DNA from: Flavobacteriales bacterium
Lineage (GTDB): Bacteria > Bacteroidota > Bacteroidia > Flavobacteriales_F > PHOS-HE28
DNA: 64,000 nt
NCBI GenBank assembly: GCA_020635655.1
Contig: JACJZI010000006.1
Location: forward strand, 62,001 to 126,000
Reading direction: 5' to 3'
Position numbers and translations under genes: made by a program. This document shows, in pieces, positions 43,709 through 53,284 of the stretch; the stretch's first letter is position 1; every line of letters begins with the position of its first letter. Under the pieces are notes generated by a model. That model saw only the letters and a list, made by a program, of their open reading frames with translations. It had not been told where the DNA came from and searched no databases.

Positions 43709-45901
43709 TCAACGCACGAACAGAAGCTCGCGGAGCTTGGGCAGGGGCCACAGTTCATCGTCGATCAGCAGCTCCAGCTTATCGCTATGGTAGCGGATCT
43801 GGTCCAGGAAGGGCCGCACCTCGTCGCAGTAGGCGATCGCCTTCTTCCGGGAGTCCTCGATCTCGTTGGCCTTCTTTCGCGCCTCAAGCATCCTTTCGCT
43901 CAGTTCCATGACCTCATGGATATGGTCGCTGATCTCCTCCAACAACCGGATCTGTGTCGCGGAGGTCTTCCTGGCCTTTTCAGCGCCGAACAACTCCCGC
44001 AATCCACGCACGTTCTCGATCAGGCGGTTCTGATAGTTGATGGCGGTGGGTACGATATGGTTCTGGGCCAGATCTCCACACACCCGTGATTCGATCTGGA
44101 TCCTGAGCGTGTAGCTGTGCAGTTCGATCTCGTGCCTTGCATCGACCTCCTTCGAGGTCAACACCCCGAGTTCCGCATACAAGGACTTCACCTCCTTGCG
44201 CACCCAGACGTCCAGCGCACGTGGGGTGTCCTTGATATTGGACAGGCCCCGCTTGGCCGCTTCCTTCACCCACTCCTCACTGTAGCCATTGCCTTCGAAG
44301 CGGATCGGGCGGCTGGAGGCGATCTCCTCGCGCAGCACCTGGAGTATCGCTTCGTCCTTCTTTGTGCCCTTGCGGATCAACGCATCGACGTCCTTTTTGA
44401 ACGCGCGTAACTGGGCGGCCACGATCGTGTTCAACGCGGTCATGGCCGCGGCGCAGTTGGCGCTGGAGCCCACGGCACGGAACTCGAACTTGTTGCCCGT
44501 GAAGGCAAAGGGAGATGTGCGGTTGCGATCGGTGTTGTCGCGCAGGATCTGCGGGATGCGACCGATGTTCAACTTGATCTCGGTCTTTGCTTCGGCGCTC
44601 ATGCGCCCCTTGATGTCGCGTTCGAGCTCGTCCAACAGGCGGCCCAGTTCATCGCCGATGAACACCGAGATGATGGCGGGCGGTGCCTCGTTCGCACCCA
44701 GCCGATGGTCGTTCCCCGCACTGGCGATGCTTGCACGGAGGATGTCCGCGTGGGTGTGGATCGCCTTGATGGTATTGACGAAGAACGTGAGGAACCGCAG
44801 GTTCTCCTTCGGCGTGCGTGCCGGTCTCAACAGGTTGATCCCGGTGTTGGTGGCCAGGCTCCAGTTGTTGTGCTTGCCGCTGCCGTTGATCCCGGCGTAG
44901 GGCTTCTCGTGAAGGAGCACGCGGAAATCATGTTTCCGGGCGACCTTCTCCATCAGGTCCATCAGCAGCACATTGTGATCAACGGCCAGGTTGGTCTCCT
45001 CGAACACTGGTGCGCATTCGAACTGGTTCGGGGCCACCTCATTGTGCCTGGTCTTCACGGGGATCCCCAGCTTGAGCGCTTCGGTCTCGAACTCGCGCAT
45101 GAAGGCCTGTACACGTTCCGGGATGGACCCGAAGTAATGGTCCTCCAATTGCTGCCCCTTGGCCGGTGCATGTCCGAAGAGCGCACGCCCCGTCAACATG
45201 ATATCCGGCCGGGCATAGTACAGTGCCTTGTCCACCAGGAAATACTCCTGCTCCCAGCCGAGCGTGGCGACGACCTTGGTCACCTCCTTGTCGAAATACT
45301 GGCACACCTCCGTGGCCGCCTGGTCCATGGTATGGAGCGCACGCAGGAGCGGTGTCTTGTAATCGAGGGCATCCCCCGTGTAGCTGATGAAGATGGTGGG
45401 GATGCAGAGCGTGCGGCCCATGATGAAGGCCGGGGAGCTCGGATCCCAGGCCGTATAGCCACGCGCCTCGAACGTGTTGCGGATGCCCCCACTGGGAAAG
45501 CTGCTGGCATCCGGTTCCTGTTGGACGAGCATGCCGCCTTCGAACCTTTCGATGCTTCTTCCCCCTGGGATGGGCTCGAAGAATGCGTCGTGCTTCTCCG
45601 CGCTGAGGCCCGTGAGCGGCTGGAACCAGTGCGTATAGTGTGTGGCGCCCTTGCTGGCCGCCCATTCCTTCATGCCACTGGCCACCTGGTCGGCCATGGT
45701 CCGGCTGATCCGCTCCCCCTTGTGGATGGCCTGTTGAACGGCCAGGAACGCATCCTCGCTCAGGAACATGCGCATCGCGTCCTCATTGAAGACCTGCGTA
45801 CCGAAATACTCGGAGATCTTGTTGGCCGGTGGATCGACCTGACGGGGAGCGCGATGGAGCACATCCTCCATGGCCCGGTTGCGAAAAAGGGGGGTGGACA
45901 T
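43709..45901 (-). CDS. glnN: Glutamine synthetase type III (GlnN)
   Basis: 730 residues from ATG 45901, the length of the large type III enzyme. Motifs NGSGKHNNWS, LGWEQEYFLVD and the C-terminal helical extension are characteristic. It condenses ammonia and glutamate using ATP, as a dodecamer. A -7 box lies 21 bases before the start. The adjoining 124-base gap 43585-43708 holds a GGGGACCGCAGCCCC mini-hairpin but no clear terminator. Confidence 0.97.
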   Translation of the reverse strand: MSTPLFRNRAMEDVLHRAPRQVDPPANKISEYFGTQVFNEDAMRMFLSEDAFLAVQQAIHKGERISRTMADQVASGMKEWAASKGATHYTHWFQPLTGLSAEKHDAFFEPIPGGRSIERFEGGMLVQQEPDASSFPSGGIRNTFEARGYTAWDPSSPAFIMGRTLCIPTIFISYTGDALDYKTPLLRALHTMDQAATEVCQYFDKEVTKVVATLGWEQEYFLVDKALYYARPDIMLTGRALFGHAPAKGQQLEDHYFGSIPERVQAFMREFETEALKLGIPVKTRHNEVAPNQFECAPVFEETNLAVDHNVLLMDLMEKVARKHDFRVLLHEKPYAGINGSGKHNNWSLATNTGINLLRPARTPKENLRFLTFFVNTIKAIHTHADILRASIASAGNDHRLGANEAPPAIISVFIGDELGRLLDELERDIKGRMSAEAKTEIKLNIGRIPQILRDNTDRNRTSPFAFTGNKFEFRAVGSSANCAAAMTALNTIVAAQLRAFKKDVDALIRKGTKKDEAILQVLREEIASSRPIRFEGNGYSEEWVKEAAKRGLSNIKDTPRALDVWVRKEVKSLYAELGVLTSKEVDARHEIELHSYTLRIQIESRVCGDLAQNHIVPTAINYQNRLIENVRGLRELFGAEKARKTSATQIRLLEEISDHIHEVMELSERMLEARKKANEIEDSRKKAIAYCDEVRPFLDQIRYHSDKLELLIDDELWPLPKLRELLFVR

Positions 45902-45922
45902 GAAAAGGTGGTGATCTTTTGG

Positions 45923-45930
45923 CAAAGGTA
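45923..45930 (-). promoter_or_regulatory. Candidate -7 box of glnN
   Basis: On the minus strand TACCTTTG, a full TAnnTTTG match, with an expected leader of about 15 nt. No TTG is found 19-21 bases upstream, suggesting a weak or activator-dependent promoter. Confidence 0.5.
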
Positions 45931-46001
45931 CCCTTGAAAAAGGGGGGTGAAGATCGAATATCACCACTTTTTCTTTCAACACCCCCCTGAAAACACATCC
46001 A

Positions 46002-46928
46002 TCACCCCCGATCCATGAGATAGACCATGTATCCGGCATAGCTGGCCAATAGGACAAGACCCTGCCATCGACCGATGCGTCGGAAGAACCGCGCGAACGG
46101 GTAGAGCAAAAGGCCAGTGCCCAGCATGACGAGCAGATCGGGGCGGAAGGCGAGGTGATCCGCATGGAGCGGTCGCACCAGTGCGGTCGCCCCCAGGATG
46201 CCCAGTAGATTGAAGATGTTACTGCCGATGATATTGCCCAGTCCGATGTCCGGTTGCTTCTTGAAGGCGGCCATCAGGGAGGCGACCAATTCGGGCATGG
46301 AGGTCCCGAGCGCCACGATCGTCAGACCGATGAGCTGTTCGCTGATGCCCATTTGCCTGGCCAGGTCCGTCGCGCCCTGCACGAACCAGGCGCCCCCCTT
46401 GGTAAGACCCACCACACCCGCTCCAAGGAACAGGAGATCACGCCAGAGCGGCCCCTTGACATCGGTCGAGGCCCCGGCCCTTCTTTCCCTCCGGGACCGC
46501 CGCACCATCCAGAGCACATAGGCGACCAGTGCCAGGAGCATGCAAAGGCCTTCCGCGCTGCCGATCACATCGTTCTGGACCAATATGATGAGCAATACCG
46601 TGGCGCTCATCATCACCGGCCAGTGGATGCGATGGGCATCACGATCGGGAACGATCGGAAAGACCAGCACGCAGAGACCAAGGATCAGCGCGACGTTGGC
46701 GATGTTGGAACCAATGACATTGCCCATGGCGATCGAGGGGCTTCCCTGGAATGCCGCCGACAAGCTCACCACCAGTTCGGGTGCCGAGGTGCCGATGCTG
46801 ACCACCGTGAGACCGACCACCAGCGGAGAAATGTGGGCGCGGAAAGCAATGTTCACCGCACCCCGCAGCAAGAGCTCGGCCCCGACCACCAGAACCACGA
46901 GGCCGACCAGTGTGATCATCCAGGCCAT
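46002..46928 (-). CDS. Calcium/sodium antiporter, CaCA (YrbG-like) family
   Basis: 308 residues with about ten membrane helices and a central loop. The two inverted alpha-repeats show GTSAPELVVS and GTSMPELVAS, with a conserved acidic residue in each. Family members exchange Na+ or H+ for Ca2+ across the inner membrane. It starts one base after the tatA stop and is probably cotranscribed with it. Confidence 0.93.
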   Translation of the reverse strand: MAWMITLVGLVVLVVGAELLLRGAVNIAFRAHISPLVVGLTVVSIGTSAPELVVSLSAAFQGSPSIAMGNVIGSNIANVALILGLCVLVFPIVPDRDAHRIHWPVMMSATVLLIILVQNDVIGSAEGLCMLLALVAYVLWMVRRSRRERRAGASTDVKGPLWRDLLFLGAGVVGLTKGGAWFVQGATDLARQMGISEQLIGLTIVALGTSMPELVASLMAAFKKQPDIGLGNIIGSNIFNLLGILGATALVRPLHADHLAFRPDLLVMLGTGLLLYPFARFFRRIGRWQGLVLLASYAGYMVYLMDRG

Positions 46929-46929
46929 G

Positions 46930-47235
46930 CTACTGGGCCTTTTCCTCCGTCGCGGACCGGTCCTCCTCCGGAGGCTGAACGGGACGCGTGCCCTCGGGCG
47001 TGTCGGTCCGCGTCCGGGAAGGCCTTGGACGATCGTCCAACCCTTTTTGAATGTCAGCGGCCCCTTTCCGGATCTCGCGCTGCACGTCATCCGTGGCATC
47101 GCGCAGCTGGCGCATGGCCCGCCCCATCGTGCGTGCCACATCGGGAATGCCCTTGCTGCCGAAGAACAGCAGCACGAAGAGCAGGATCACCATCAGCTCA
47201 CCACCGCTGATGTCGAAGAGAAGGACAGGATGCAT
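46930..47235 (-). CDS. tatA: Twin-arginine translocase subunit TatA/E
   Basis: 101 residues. An N-terminal membrane helix (ELMVILLFVLLFFGSKGIPDVART) with the FGSKG-type hinge is followed by an amphipathic helix and an acidic, Pro-rich tail, as in TatA/TatB. It forms the pore for folded proteins with TatC. TatC is not seen here. The predicted promoter leaves almost no leader (about 3 nt). Confidence 0.9.
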   Translation of the reverse strand: MHPVLLFDISGGELMVILLFVLLFFGSKGIPDVARTMGRAMRQLRDATDDVQREIRKGAADIQKGLDDRPRPSRTRTDTPEGTRPVQPPEEDRSATEEKAQ

Positions 47236-47243
47236 CTGCGGTC

Positions 47244-47251
47244 CAAAAGTA
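47244..47251 (-). promoter_or_regulatory. Candidate -7 box of tatA, joined to the secDF terminator
   Basis: On the minus strand TACTTTTG starts at the last base of the terminator stem, so the T tract of the terminator and the -7 box are the same bases. The start codon is at 47235, giving a nearly leaderless tatA-exchanger mRNA. Confidence 0.5.
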
Positions 47252-47282
47252 GGACCGGCCCGGAATGGTCCGGGCCGGTCCT
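47251..47282 (-). terminator. Terminator after secDF
   Basis: A perfect 14-bp stem (AGGACCGGCCCGGA and complement) with a 4-nt loop, followed on the minus strand by ACTTTTGG. It lies 20 bases after the secDF stop at 47303. Confidence 0.85.
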
Positions 47283-47302
47283 GTGATACGATGGTCGGGA
47301 TC

Positions 47303-50300
47303 TCAGGCCTTGACCGTTGCCGGAGCGGGCTTGACCTTGCGTTCGCGCAACAGGTCCACCGTCACCGCCGAAGCGATGAAGATCGAGGAGTAGGTCCCCA
47401 CCAGGATGCCCATGAACAGACCGAAGACGAATCCCTTGATCGACACGCCGCCGAGCAGGAAGATGACAAGCAGCACCACCAGGGTCGTCGCTGCCGTGTT
47501 CAACGTCCGGCCCAACGTGGCGTTGATCGCCTGGTTGAATACCGAGATGTTGCTGTCGCGCTTGTGTTCACGCAGATATTCCCGGATCCGGTCGAAGACC
47601 ACCACGGTATCATTGATCGAGTAACCGACCACGGTGAGGATCACCGCGATGAACGCCTCATCGATCTCCAGGCTGAAGGACACCACACCATTGAGCAGCG
47701 AGTACAGCCCGAGCGTGAACAAGGCGTCGTGCGCGAGCGCCAGCAGGCCGCCCAGTCCATACTGCCAACTGCTGAACCGGACGGCGATGTAGATGAACAT
47801 GAAGATCAGCGCCAGGGCCACGGATGTCCAGGCCGATGTCTTGATGTCATCGGAGATCGTGGGGTCCACCTTGTGGGACTCGAGCACGTCGTAAGGCACG
47901 CTCATCTGCTTCAGCGCATCGTTGACCTTGCCGTCCACGAGCTCGTCGGTCTCCGGGTCCTTGCTGTTGACGAGGTAGTTCGTCGTGATCTTCATCTCGC
48001 TGGCACCACCGTAGGACTTCACCTGCAGTGTGCTCTGCTCGGTCTCCTTGGCAAAGGCCTCGGTGAGCACCTTTCGGACATTCTCCACCGACACGGCATC
48101 ATGGAACTTCACCACGTAGGTGCGCCCACCTGAGAAGTCGACACCCAGATTGAACCCCCTTGTGACCATGGAGAAAATGCCGGTGCCGATGATCACCGCC
48201 GAGATCACATAGAAGATGCGACGCTTGCCCATCCAGTCCACATGGGCGTTCACCAGGATGTTCTTGCTCCAGTTGTTCCAGAAGGAGATGGACTTGCCCT
48301 TCTCCAGCCGGCGGGTGATGATGAGCCGGGATAGGAACAGGGCGGTGAACAAGGAGGTCAGGATTCCGAGGCCAAGTGTGGTGGCAAAGCCACGGATGGG
48401 TCCTGAGCCGAAGAGATAAAGGATCACAGCGGTGACGAACGTGGTCACGTTCGAGTCGATGATCGCCGACAAAGCCCCCTTGTAGCCGAGGTCCACCGCG
48501 GATTTGATCATCCGTCCGTGCCGCAGTTCCTCGCGCACACGTTCGTCGATGAGCACATTCGCATCGACCGCCATGCCCATGGTGAGCACGATACCGGCGA
48601 TACCGGGCAGCGTGAGCGACGCCTGGAGGGACGCGAGCGAGCCGATCAGCACGAACAGGTTCACCGCCAGCGCCAGGTCGGCCACCCATCCGGCACCCGC
48701 ATAGTAGAGGATCATGTAGAGCATGACCATCAACAGGGCCACCGCGAAGGAGACCAATCCCTTGCTGATGTTCTCCTTGCCGAGGGACGGTCCGACGACC
48801 GTTTCCTGGATGATGCGGGCCGGAGCGGGCAGGGCGCCGGCCTTCAGGATGTTGGCCAGGTCCTCCGCCTCCTGGATCTGTTTGTTCAGATCACCGGACC
48901 CCAAGGTGATGCTGGAACGACCACCCGGGATCTCGCCGATCACGGTCGGCGCCGAGTACACCAGGTTGTCCAGGACGATGGCAATGGACTTGCCCACATT
49001 GTCCCCGGTCATCACCTTCCAGATCTGCGCTCCCTCGGCGTTCATCTGCATGCGGACCTCGACATCCCCCTTGAGATCGAAATCCTGGGCGGCATCGGTG
49101 ATGACCGACCCGTCCAATTTGGGCTTGCCACCCCGTGGCACCTTCATCGCATAGAGGGTCAGCACGTCAGAACCCGGCAGCGGTTTCGCACCCCACAGGA
49201 ACCGGAGGTCCCCCGGGAAGGCGCCGCGCGCAGCGGGCTTTCGCAATTCCATGTTGACCTGCGCCGTGTCACTGATGCGTGCATTCCCCACCGCAGGCCC
49301 TTGCGCCAGACGGTATCCGCCGCCCTGTGTACCGAACACCGATGGTCGCAGCGCGGCGAAGAGGGGGTTCTTCCTGGCGAAATCGCCTTGACCGAGGCTA
49401 TCCGCGGCATTGGTGGCCGTGGAATCGCTGTCGTTCGACAGCTGGGAAAGCAGGTCTTCGCCAGCGGCTTCGCCCTTGTCCAGCACGCGCAGGGCCATGC
49501 GTCTGTTCTTCGCACGTCCCTCCGGCGTGGCGTTGGTGGCCACCGGATGCTGCGAACCGTAGCCCTCCGCCTCCAGCCGGGTGCTGTCAACGCCCCGGTC
49601 GATCAAAGCCGCCACCACCGACTCGGCCCTGGCCTGCGCAAGCTTCTGATTGGCCTGCTCGTTCCCTGTGCTGTCGGTGTACCCACCGATCTTCAGGCGC
49701 ACCTTGGGATAGGCGGACAGGATCGATCCAAGGTTGTCCAATTGATCGCCGGAGGCGGCCTCGTCCAGACGGGCGCTCCCGCTTTGGAAAGTGACCCGGT
49801 CGAAGTCGAACCAAGTGGTCTTGTCCACCGGCGCATCGCTCTCCAGGAACCCGATGAGCCCCTGCTCCACCCCCCTGGCCGAACCTGTGATGTTACCACC
49901 ATTGGGCAATTCATGGGTGTAGGGCGTGGCATTGGACAAGGAGGATGTATCCACGGCCGCGGTGTCGACGGCACCACCCATGGCCGCTGCCAGGCGCTTG
50001 TTCGCCTCCTCCAGCATCGGATAGATGTCCGTATTGTCATAGGTCTCCCAGAACTCCAGGTTGGCCGTGCTCTGGAGCACCTTGCGCACCCGGTCCTTGT
50101 CCTTCACGCCGGGCAGTTCGATCTGGATGCGGCCGCTGAACTGCTGCTTCTGGATGCTGGGTTGCGCCACCCCGAACTTGTCGATACGGGTGCGCAGGAT
50201 CTTCTCGGTATTGTTGATCGCTGCGCGCGCCTCGCGGCGCAGGGCGTCGATGATCTCACTGTTCGAGGCTTCCCGGGGGAACATGTCCTTCTTGTCGGCC

Positions 50301-50803
50301 GAATGGAACACCGCGGCGAGCTTGGCGTTCGCATCGATCTTGTTCCACTCCTCCTCGAAAAGACTGATGAAGTCCTCGCTGCTGCTCACCTGTCGGGCGC
50401 GGGCGTTGGCAACGGCCTGTGAGAACTGCGGATCCGTGGAATTCTCACTGAGGTTGACGACCAGTTCCGGGATGCTCACCTCCAGGGTGACCGCCATCCC
50501 CCCCTTCAGGTCAAGGCCCAGATTGATCTCCTTCTCCTTGCAATCCCCGTAGGTATATCCAAAAACAGGATAGACCTTCTCTTCGTTGTGGTCGCGCAGG
50601 TACTTGTTCTCGTACCGCAGGAAAAGGGAATCCGCGTCCAATCCGGCATTGCCCTCCACCGCCAGCACCGAGTCCCTCTGCAGCGCCGCCGTTCCGCGGG
50701 CCTTGCTCTCCACGCGGGAGGTGAAGAAGGAGAAGGACAGCTGCCAAAGGCAGGCAAGCGCCAACAGGATGGTGAACACCCAAAGCGCTCCTCGATTCTG
50801 CAT
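47303..50803 (-). CDS. secDF: SecDF fusion with an OmpA domain inserted in the SecD periplasmic region
   Basis: 1166 residues from ATG 50803 (MQNRGALWVF). The first helix (~7-27) is followed by the P1 domain with the SecD motif GLDLKGG (96-102), then a run of ~110 residues (about 331-442) that is a full OmpA C-terminal domain: FDFDRVTF, GGYTDSTGN, NQKLAQARAES, GYGSQHP and NRRM. The P1 head then resumes, followed by the membrane region with MGMAVDANVLIDERVREE, and the SecF half (GVDFSGGRTY ... GYSINDTVVVFDRIRE). All proton-pathway residues are intact. SecDF pulls exported proteins using the proton gradient. The insert would lie in the periplasm and could hold the motor to peptidoglycan. Confidence 0.95.
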   Translation of the reverse strand: MQNRGALWVFTILLALACLWQLSFSFFTSRVESKARGTAALQRDSVLAVEGNAGLDADSLFLRYENKYLRDHNEEKVYPVFGYTYGDCKEKEINLGLDLKGGMAVTLEVSIPELVVNLSENSTDPQFSQAVANARARQVSSSEDFISLFEEEWNKIDANAKLAAVFHSADKKDMFPREASNSEIIDALRREARAAINNTEKILRTRIDKFGVAQPSIQKQQFSGRIQIELPGVKDKDRVRKVLQSTANLEFWETYDNTDIYPMLEEANKRLAAAMGGAVDTAAVDTSSLSNATPYTHELPNGGNITGSARGVEQGLIGFLESDAPVDKTTWFDFDRVTFQSGSARLDEAASGDQLDNLGSILSAYPKVRLKIGGYTDSTGNEQANQKLAQARAESVVAALIDRGVDSTRLEAEGYGSQHPVATNATPEGRAKNRRMALRVLDKGEAAGEDLLSQLSNDSDSTATNAADSLGQGDFARKNPLFAALRPSVFGTQGGGYRLAQGPAVGNARISDTAQVNMELRKPAARGAFPGDLRFLWGAKPLPGSDVLTLYAMKVPRGGKPKLDGSVITDAAQDFDLKGDVEVRMQMNAEGAQIWKVMTGDNVGKSIAIVLDNLVYSAPTVIGEIPGGRSSITLGSGDLNKQIQEAEDLANILKAGALPAPARIIQETVVGPSLGKENISKGLVSFAVALLMVMLYMILYYAGAGWVADLALAVNLFVLIGSLASLQASLTLPGIAGIVLTMGMAVDANVLIDERVREELRHGRMIKSAVDLGYKGALSAIIDSNVTTFVTAVILYLFGSGPIRGFATTLGLGILTSLFTALFLSRLIITRRLEKGKSISFWNNWSKNILVNAHVDWMGKRRIFYVISAVIIGTGIFSMVTRGFNLGVDFSGGRTYVVKFHDAVSVENVRKVLTEAFAKETEQSTLQVKSYGGASEMKITTNYLVNSKDPETDELVDGKVNDALKQMSVPYDVLESHKVDPTISDDIKTSAWTSVALALIFMFIYIAVRFSSWQYGLGGLLALAHDALFTLGLYSLLNGVVSFSLEIDEAFIAVILTVVGYSINDTVVVFDRIREYLREHKRDSNISVFNQAINATLGRTLNTAATTLVVLLVIFLLGGVSIKGFVFGLFMGILVGTYSSIFIASAVTVDLLRERKVKPAPATVKA
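49470..49825 (-). other. OmpA-type peptidoglycan-binding domain inside secDF
   Basis: This DNA codes for residues ~327-445 of SecDF. The Asp of GGYTD and the Arg of KNRRM are at the positions that bind meso-diaminopimelate in OmpA-family domains. Sequences on both sides join SecD P1 sequence, so it is an in-frame insertion and not a separate gene. Confidence 0.85.
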
Positions 50804-50834
50804 GACCGGTCTGTTTTTTCGTAAAAAAGAGCGG

Positions 50835-50842
50835 CAAATATA
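50835..50842 (-). promoter_or_regulatory. Candidate -7 box of secDF
   Basis: On the minus strand TATATTTG, a full TAnnTTTG match 31 bases before the ATG. No clear -33 element is found at 19-21 bases. Confidence 0.5.
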
Positions 50843-50913
50843 GGAAGTCGACCCACGCGGGCATGGGCCTCGGAACCGGACCTTGATCATGGCATGTGGG
50901 TCTGAGCGGATGC

Positions 50914-50921
50914 TAGCTTTG
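50914..50921 (+). promoter_or_regulatory. Candidate -7 box of the FG-GAP cargo gene
   Basis: TAGCTTTG, a full TAnnTTTG match 53 bases before the ATG at 50975. The nearest upstream TTG is 28 bases away, so the -33 element is uncertain. Confidence 0.4.
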
Positions 50922-50974
50922 TCCACCTGCGATCGCCGCCGTCCAGGCAACGGAACGGACGCTCGGAGCGTTCC

Positions 50975-53284
50975 ATGAACACCATGGTCAGACCATCGAT
51001 CAAGCACCTGCTCACCTGTGCGACGTACGCTGTCGCCATCACCTCTCCCGCCCAATTCCTGTTGCATCTCGACCAGTCCATCCCGGTCACCCGCAACGGA
51101 TCGCAGTTGCACCTGGCCTGGTCGGGTGGCCTGAACTTCTGCCAATTCTCACCCATTGACCTGGATGGGGATGGGGACCAGGACATTTTCGTATTCGACC
51201 GATCGGGCGATGAGGTGCTCGCGCTCATCAACGATGGTGGTCCCGGCCAGATCGACTACCACTACGACCCGGAACTGAGCGGCACGGCACCTTTCAATGA
51301 TCTGCAGGAATGGGCCCTGCTTCGGGACTACAATTGCGATGGCAAGGCGGACATCTTCACCTATACCATCGGGGGCTTTGCCGTGTGGAAGAACATTTCC
51401 GGGCAGAACGACCTGGAATTCCAACTGGTGGATACACTGGTACGCTCGAACTACGTACCACAGGACGCGAACCTCTATGTGACCCAGGTGGACCTTCCCG
51501 GGATCGCCGACATTGATGGGGATGGTGACCTGGACATCCTGACGTTCAGCATTTTCGGATCCTATGAGGAGTACCACAAGAACCTCAGTATGGAACTCTA
51601 CGGGACCTGTGACAGCCTGGAATTCGAGGTCCGTAACCGCTGCTGGGGTTCCTTCTATGAGAACCTCAACAACAACTCGGTGACCTTGAACGCTCCCTGC
51701 CAGTTCAACGTGCCGGACCCGGAGATGCCGGTGGCGATCGAAAGGCTCACCGCTGAGACCAGGGCCGCGGGCGGTCGCCCGGACCATGACGGAGCGTCGG
51801 ATACGGAGGGCTCACGTGCACATACGGGGTCCACGACCATGGTGTTGGACCTGGACGGGAACGGTGTGATGGACATCGTACTGGGGGACGTTTCCTACAA
51901 CACATTGGTAGCGCTTTACAACGGCGGCACAGTGGACAATTCCTTCATCACCGACCAGGATACCGTATTTCCTGTCTACGACGTCCCGGCCGAGATGCCC
52001 ATCTTCCCCGGTGCGTTCTACCTGGACGTGGACAATGATGGTCTGCGCGACATGCTGGTGAGCCCCGACGGGACCTCCCTGGCCCAGAACCATCAAAGTG
52101 TCTGGTTCTACAAGAACATCGGAGCGGACGACGCCCCGGTGTTCCAGTACCAGATGCCCGACCTGTTCCAGCGTGACATGATCGACGTGGGTGAAGGGGC
52201 GTACCCGGTCCTGTTCGATCACAATGGCGATGGTTTGATGGACCTCGTGATCGCCAACTACGGCTACTATGAACAGGGGGGCGACTATCCTTCCCAATTC
52301 GCCCTGTTGGAGAACGTGGGTACTGCCACGCAACCGGCATTCGAGCTGGTGGACGAGGATTGGCAGGACATGTCGGGCTCCGGGATCGGCAATGGCATGT
52401 ACCCCACCTTCGGCGATCTGGACGGGGACGGTGACAAGGACATGCTGGTGGGCAGCCAGGCCGGTTTCCTGTACTATTACGAGAATATCGCGACCGGGCC
52501 GGTGGCGGCGTTCCAATTGAGCACACTGACCGTGCCGAACGACCAAGGCCAGGCGATCGACGTGGGCCTCTTTGCAACACCCCAATTGTTCGACATGGAC
52601 GGTGACGGGTTGCTGGACCTGGTGATCGGTGAGCGCAATGGGAACCTCAACTACTACCGCAATGCCGGGACCGCAACGGATGCCTCCTGGCATTTCGAGA
52701 CCGATTCCCTGGGCCATGTGAACGTCACCGAATGGTGGAGCGTGACCGGATACAGCGTGCCGTTCATGTACCTGAACTCCGATGGCGAACGGGAATTGCT
52801 CGTCGGTTCGGAATCAGGGTGGGTCCATCACTACAAGAACATCGATGGGAATCTGACCGGGACCTTCACGCAACTGGACAGCGCCTTCCAGGGGATCAAG
52901 GAAGGGCGCAACAGCAGCATCGCACTTTATGACATCGACAGCGACGGTCATCTGGATGCCTTCACGGGCAATTATCGTGGCGGCATTGGCTTCTGGCACA
53001 ATGACATCGCCGCATCCATTCCCGGTCAGGATGGCCGGGAGGCCGGGGCTTTCGTTTCACCCAACCCCACGGATGGACGGATGACGATCGTGGTGCGCGG
53101 CACGGTCGGCCCGAAGGACGGCTATCGGATCTTCGACGTGACCGGAGCCCTGGTCGCGCAGGGCAGGCTGACAGGCGATCGCACAATGGTCGACCTATCC
53201 GAACTGGGCCAGGGCGTGTATATCGTACGCCTCCGAACGGGGACGATGGCCTCTGGTCCCGTGCGTGTGGTCCTGACACACTAG
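50975..53284 (+). CDS. FG-GAP/VCBS-repeat T9SS type A cargo protein
   Basis: 769 residues. The signal peptide is at ~9-27 (ending SPAQF). About nine FG-GAP/VCBS repeats follow, each with an Asp-rich calcium-binding loop such as DIDGDGDLDIL, FDHNGDGLMDLV, DLDGDGDKDMLVGS and DMDGDGLLDLVIGE, forming one beta-propeller or more. The last ~80 residues are a type A sorting domain (FVSPNPTDGRM ... GQGVYIVRLRTG). The protein is inferred to be secreted or surface-anchored. A role in adhesion or carbohydrate binding is a guess. The next gene starts immediately after the stop. Confidence 0.87.
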   Translation: MNTMVRPSIKHLLTCATYAVAITSPAQFLLHLDQSIPVTRNGSQLHLAWSGGLNFCQFSPIDLDGDGDQDIFVFDRSGDEVLALINDGGPGQIDYHYDPELSGTAPFNDLQEWALLRDYNCDGKADIFTYTIGGFAVWKNISGQNDLEFQLVDTLVRSNYVPQDANLYVTQVDLPGIADIDGDGDLDILTFSIFGSYEEYHKNLSMELYGTCDSLEFEVRNRCWGSFYENLNNNSVTLNAPCQFNVPDPEMPVAIERLTAETRAAGGRPDHDGASDTEGSRAHTGSTTMVLDLDGNGVMDIVLGDVSYNTLVALYNGGTVDNSFITDQDTVFPVYDVPAEMPIFPGAFYLDVDNDGLRDMLVSPDGTSLAQNHQSVWFYKNIGADDAPVFQYQMPDLFQRDMIDVGEGAYPVLFDHNGDGLMDLVIANYGYYEQGGDYPSQFALLENVGTATQPAFELVDEDWQDMSGSGIGNGMYPTFGDLDGDGDKDMLVGSQAGFLYYYENIATGPVAAFQLSTLTVPNDQGQAIDVGLFATPQLFDMDGDGLLDLVIGERNGNLNYYRNAGTATDASWHFETDSLGHVNVTEWWSVTGYSVPFMYLNSDGERELLVGSESGWVHHYKNIDGNLTGTFTQLDSAFQGIKEGRNSSIALYDIDSDGHLDAFTGNYRGGIGFWHNDIAASIPGQDGREAGAFVSPNPTDGRMTIVVRGTVGPKDGYRIFDVTGALVAQGRLTGDRTMVDLSELGQGVYIVRLRTGTMASGPVRVVLTH

